Positions 61,775-64,000 of a DNA stretch of 64,000 nucleotides are shown here, one piece after another. Location of the stretch: contig JAFQKF010000033.1 in the NCBI GenBank assembly GCA_017397105.1, positions 1 to 64,000 on the forward strand, read 5' to 3'. A program made the translations under genes and the position numbers. Below the pieces are notes generated by a model. It was not told where the DNA came from. It ran no database searches and saw only the letters and a list, made by a program, of their open reading frames with translations. This DNA comes from Clostridia bacterium (lineage in GTDB: Bacteria > Bacillota > Clostridia > Oscillospirales > Acutalibacteraceae). Within the stretch, counting starts at the first letter, position 1. The number at the start of each line of letters is the position of its first letter.

Positions 61775-62422
61775 ATGAATAATTATAAAGCTGTGATTTT
61801 TGACCTTGACGGCACCTTGCTTGATACTCTTGAGGATCTTGCGGATGCGGTCAATTATACAATGAGGGAATTCGGATTCCCCGAAAGAAATCTTGATGAC
61901 GTGCGCGCTTTTGTCGGCAACGGAGCAAAAAAGCTGATTGAGCTGAGTATGCCCGATTCCTCGGATGAGGCAATCGCCGCACAGTGCCTTAAAGTGTTCA
62001 AGGGATATTATCTTCCTAATTCGAAGGTTAAAACCAGACCCTATGACGGCATAATCACTCTGCTTGAAACACTTAAAGCGAACGGATATAAAACCGCCGT
62101 AGTTACCAACAAGCCCGATGATGCGGCAAAGGAAACGGTGGAGTTTTTCTTCGGAGAGCTTATTGATTTTACCGTAGGACAGGTTGACGGTGTACCGCAG
62201 AAACCTGAGCCTGACTGTGTGTATACGGCGCTCGGAAAGCTCGGCGTTTCAAAGGAGGAGGCTGTTTTTGCAGGCGACTCTGAGGTTGACTGCATAACCG
62301 CAATCAATGCCGGGCTTGACTGTATAGGCGTAACCTGGGGATTCAGGAGCAGAGAGGTGCTTGAAGAACACGGCGCACGCTATTTGACCGATAAGGTTGA
62401 CGGTTTGTATGACATTGTGTAA
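61775..62422 (+). CDS. HAD phosphatase, phosphoglycolate-phosphatase-like
   Basis: A 215-residue HAD subfamily IA hydrolase: VIFDLDGTLLDT (nucleophile Asp and acid Asp), a helical cap, VVTNKPDDAA (motif II), and FAGDSEVDCITAINAG (metal Asp). Closest relatives by pattern are Gph and related nucleotide or sugar-phosphate phosphatases; the substrate is uncertain. The ATG at 61775 directly follows AGGTGAT. It begins 12 bases after the dnaJ terminator, so it may get read-through or a weak promoter I did not find. Confidence 0.88.
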   Translation: MNNYKAVIFDLDGTLLDTLEDLADAVNYTMREFGFPERNLDDVRAFVGNGAKKLIELSMPDSSDEAIAAQCLKVFKGYYLPNSKVKTRPYDGIITLLETLKANGYKTAVVTNKPDDAAKETVEFFFGELIDFTVGQVDGVPQKPEPDCVYTALGKLGVSKEEAVFAGDSEVDCITAINAGLDCIGVTWGFRSREVLEEHGARYLTDKVDGLYDIV

Positions 62423-62474
62423 TATTATAATACGTAACACTCTGATAAAATATTGAATAACAGGATGTGAAAAA

Positions 62475-64000
62475 ATGTCTACTTTACTCTGGCACAATGA
62501 ATTCAAAGATGACTGGATGTACGCTTTTCCGTTGGGTAACGGAAGAGTAGGCGCCATGCAGTACGGTAATCCCGATTGCGAGCAGATTGAAATAAATGAA
62601 GAATCCTTATGGAGCGGAAGGCAGATAAGGGAAAAATATCACGCTTCCCCTGAGGCGCTTGCTCAGATACGAAGCCTGATTTTTGAAGAAAAGCTTGAGG
62701 AAGCGGCGGCGCTTGCCCGTGCCACTTTCCTTTCAGACCCTCCCGTGGTGCGCTCATACGAGAGCTTCGGTGAAATCTTTATAGATTTTCTTGATAAATC
62801 TCCCTATACGGATTACTGCAAGACTCTTGAACTGGGTGAAGCAATCAACCGCATCTCGTGGACTAAAAGCGGAATTGATTTCAAAAGCGAGTGCTTCATA
62901 AGCGAGGATTACGATGCCCTTGTTTATAAGCTGGCGGGCAATTCCCGTCCGTTTTCGTGTACGGTAACTATGAAACGTAAGCAGGATGCTTATACGGGCT
63001 GTGTCAGCAAAGATACCGTTATCCTCAACGGACGCACAACTTATGCCGAAAACCCCCATTACGGCGAAGGCGGCGAGGGAATGTCCTTCGGTGCAAAGCT
63101 CAGGGTTGAAACTGACGGTGAGCTTTCGGCATCGCATGATTTCATAACGGTCAAGGATTGCACGTATCTCATAATCTACGGTGCATTTGAAACCAACTAT
63201 AACGCGGAAAAATTCGACGTTGACGAAACTGTTGATTACAGAAAAAAGCTTGATGAGTGCATCGGAAGAATCTCTTCATCCTCTTATGAAGAAATCAAAG
63301 CCCGTCATATCGAAGCTCACAAAAAGTGGTTTGACACAGTGAAATTCGAGCTTGAATCCGAGGATTTGTCGCATATTTCAGCCGATGAACGTCTTGACGA
63401 TTTCTATGACGGTAAGCCTGATTACGACCTGATTACTCTCTATTACAATTTCGGACGTTATCTTCTTATAGAAAGTTCGGGTAAAAATGCCCGTCTGCCT
63501 GCTAATCTTCAGGGTATCTGGTGCCACGATTTCAAGCCCCCGTGGGGAAGCGATTTCCACACCAATATCAATTTACAGATGAACTACTGGCCTGCAGGCT
63601 GCGCCAATATTTCGGATGCGGAAAAGCCTTTTGTTCATTTTATGAAGATGATAAGTGCTTTCGGCACAAAGACCGCCAAGGAGCTTTTCAACGCAAATGG
63701 CTGGGTTGTAAATCATACCACCGATGCTTTCGGACGCACGGGTGTGCATGACAGTGTGGATTGCGGATTCTTCCCCATGGCAGGTCCGTGGCTCTGCCTT
63801 AATCTCTGGGAGCGTTATGAGTATACGGGCAGTACGGAATATCTCAGGGAGATTTATCCCATAATCAAGGGCTCATGCGAGTTTGTAAAGGATTATCTTA
63901 TCGAGGATGAGAACGGTCAGCTTGTCACTTCTCCCTCAAATTCTCCCGAGAATGAATTCTATTATACCGATGCAAACGGAAATAAATGCGAGAGTATGCT
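62475..64000 (+). CDS. Glycoside hydrolase family 95 protein (alpha-L-fucosidase-like), 3' end outside the window
   Basis: 508 codons of an incomplete gene running off the right edge. The N terminus (FPLGNGRVGAMQYGNPDCEQ, then INEESLWSGR) is the GH95 beta domain; ANLQGIW and FHTNINLQMNYWPAGCANI form the start of the barrel. Asn364 and Asn366 match the two asparagines that activate water in GH95 1,2-alpha-L-fucosidases. The catalytic acid lies beyond or near the edge. There is no signal peptide, so the substrate is probably taken up first. Some GH95 enzymes act on galactosides, so fucose specificity is not certain. RBS AGGATGTG. Confidence 0.88.
   Translation, partial: MSTLLWHNEFKDDWMYAFPLGNGRVGAMQYGNPDCEQIEINEESLWSGRQIREKYHASPEALAQIRSLIFEEKLEEAAALARATFLSDPPVVRSYESFGEIFIDFLDKSPYTDYCKTLELGEAINRISWTKSGIDFKSECFISEDYDALVYKLAGNSRPFSCTVTMKRKQDAYTGCVSKDTVILNGRTTYAENPHYGEGGEGMSFGAKLRVETDGELSASHDFITVKDCTYLIIYGAFETNYNAEKFDVDETVDYRKKLDECIGRISSSSYEEIKARHIEAHKKWFDTVKFELESEDLSHISADERLDDFYDGKPDYDLITLYYNFGRYLLIESSGKNARLPANLQGIWCHDFKPPWGSDFHTNINLQMNYWPAGCANISDAEKPFVHFMKMISAFGTKTAKELFNANGWVVNHTTDAFGRTGVHDSVDCGFFPMAGPWLCLNLWERYEYTGSTEYLREIYPIIKGSCEFVKDYLIEDENGQLVTSPSNSPENEFYYTDANGNKCESM

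Noticed and set aside
1..64000. CRISPR arrays, tRNA/rRNA genes, insertion sequences, phage or toxin-antitoxin modules
   Set aside because: Reading both strands, I saw no repeat-spacer pattern, cloverleaf, transposase, integrase or addiction-module motif. A tRNAscan/ISfinder-type search could still find short ones.

Overview
The window looks like chromosome of a strictly anaerobic, Gram-positive clostridial gut bacterium, probably of the Oscillospiraceae/Ruminococcaceae type. The evidence is combined: a ctsR-mcsA-mcsB-clpC operon with CtsR operators, an hrcA-grpE-dnaK-dnaJ operon with a CIRCE element, a T-box leader on ileS, a six-subunit Rnf complex, pyruvate phosphate dikinase, an anaerobic sulfatase-maturase homologue, HemW, GPH-type sugar symporters, GH2 and GH95 glycosidases, and sigma-A promoters with near-consensus boxes. 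It is mostly core chromosome. I see no rRNA, tRNA, insertion sequence, prophage or CRISPR array.

Layout: 1-4.8 kb holds the start of ppdK, a lipoprotein, a ceramidase-like hydrolase, trmL, a small membrane protein, pth and an anchored protein. 4.9-9.6 kb is the clpC-mcsB-mcsA-ctsR stress operon on the minus strand, with three 17-nt CtsR sites around one promoter. Then come a 40-aa cysteine-rich ORF (9.9 kb) and an iron alcohol dehydrogenase. 11.3-18.4 kb is one transcription unit, apbE-nusG(II)-gx-rnfCDGEAB, coding for the Rnf ion pump and the enzyme that would flavinylate it. 18.4-25.7 kb has a GH2 beta-galactosidase, a radical-SAM anSME-like enzyme, and a secreted alpha/beta hydrolase coupled to a metallo-beta-lactamase-fold protein. 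25.8-29.2 kb has an HD protein, a membrane protein and htpG.

29.2-32.8 kb on the minus strand holds a PP2C phosphatase overlapping a Ser/Thr kinase whose outer part is two leucine-rich-repeat modules. This is the most distinctive system in the window. 32.8-36.2 kb is an FAD-oxidoreductase/HAD operon, and 36.3-39.8 kb is DUF1858-trmK-nif3-rqcH. 39.8-41.6 kb has a DUF378 protein and rfbC/rfbA, and 41.8-45.2 kb has ileS with its T-box. 45.3-50.9 kb is a GPH symporter-DUF4364-araB-araD group plus a zinc-ribbon membrane protein. 50.9-56.8 kb on the minus strand is hemW and the group GPH symporter-rhaA-lepA. 56.9-61.8 kb is hrcA-grpE-dnaK-dnaJ, followed by a phosphoglycolate-phosphatase-like HAD gene and the 5' part of a GH95 fucosidase that runs off the window.

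Together the genes describe an anaerobe that takes up and cleaves plant and host glycans (galactosides, fucosides, arabinose, rhamnose), runs PEP/pyruvate interconversion with PPDK, conserves energy through Rnf, and handles protein damage through two dedicated repressor regulons. Functions are assigned by reading protein motifs by eye, with no database search.
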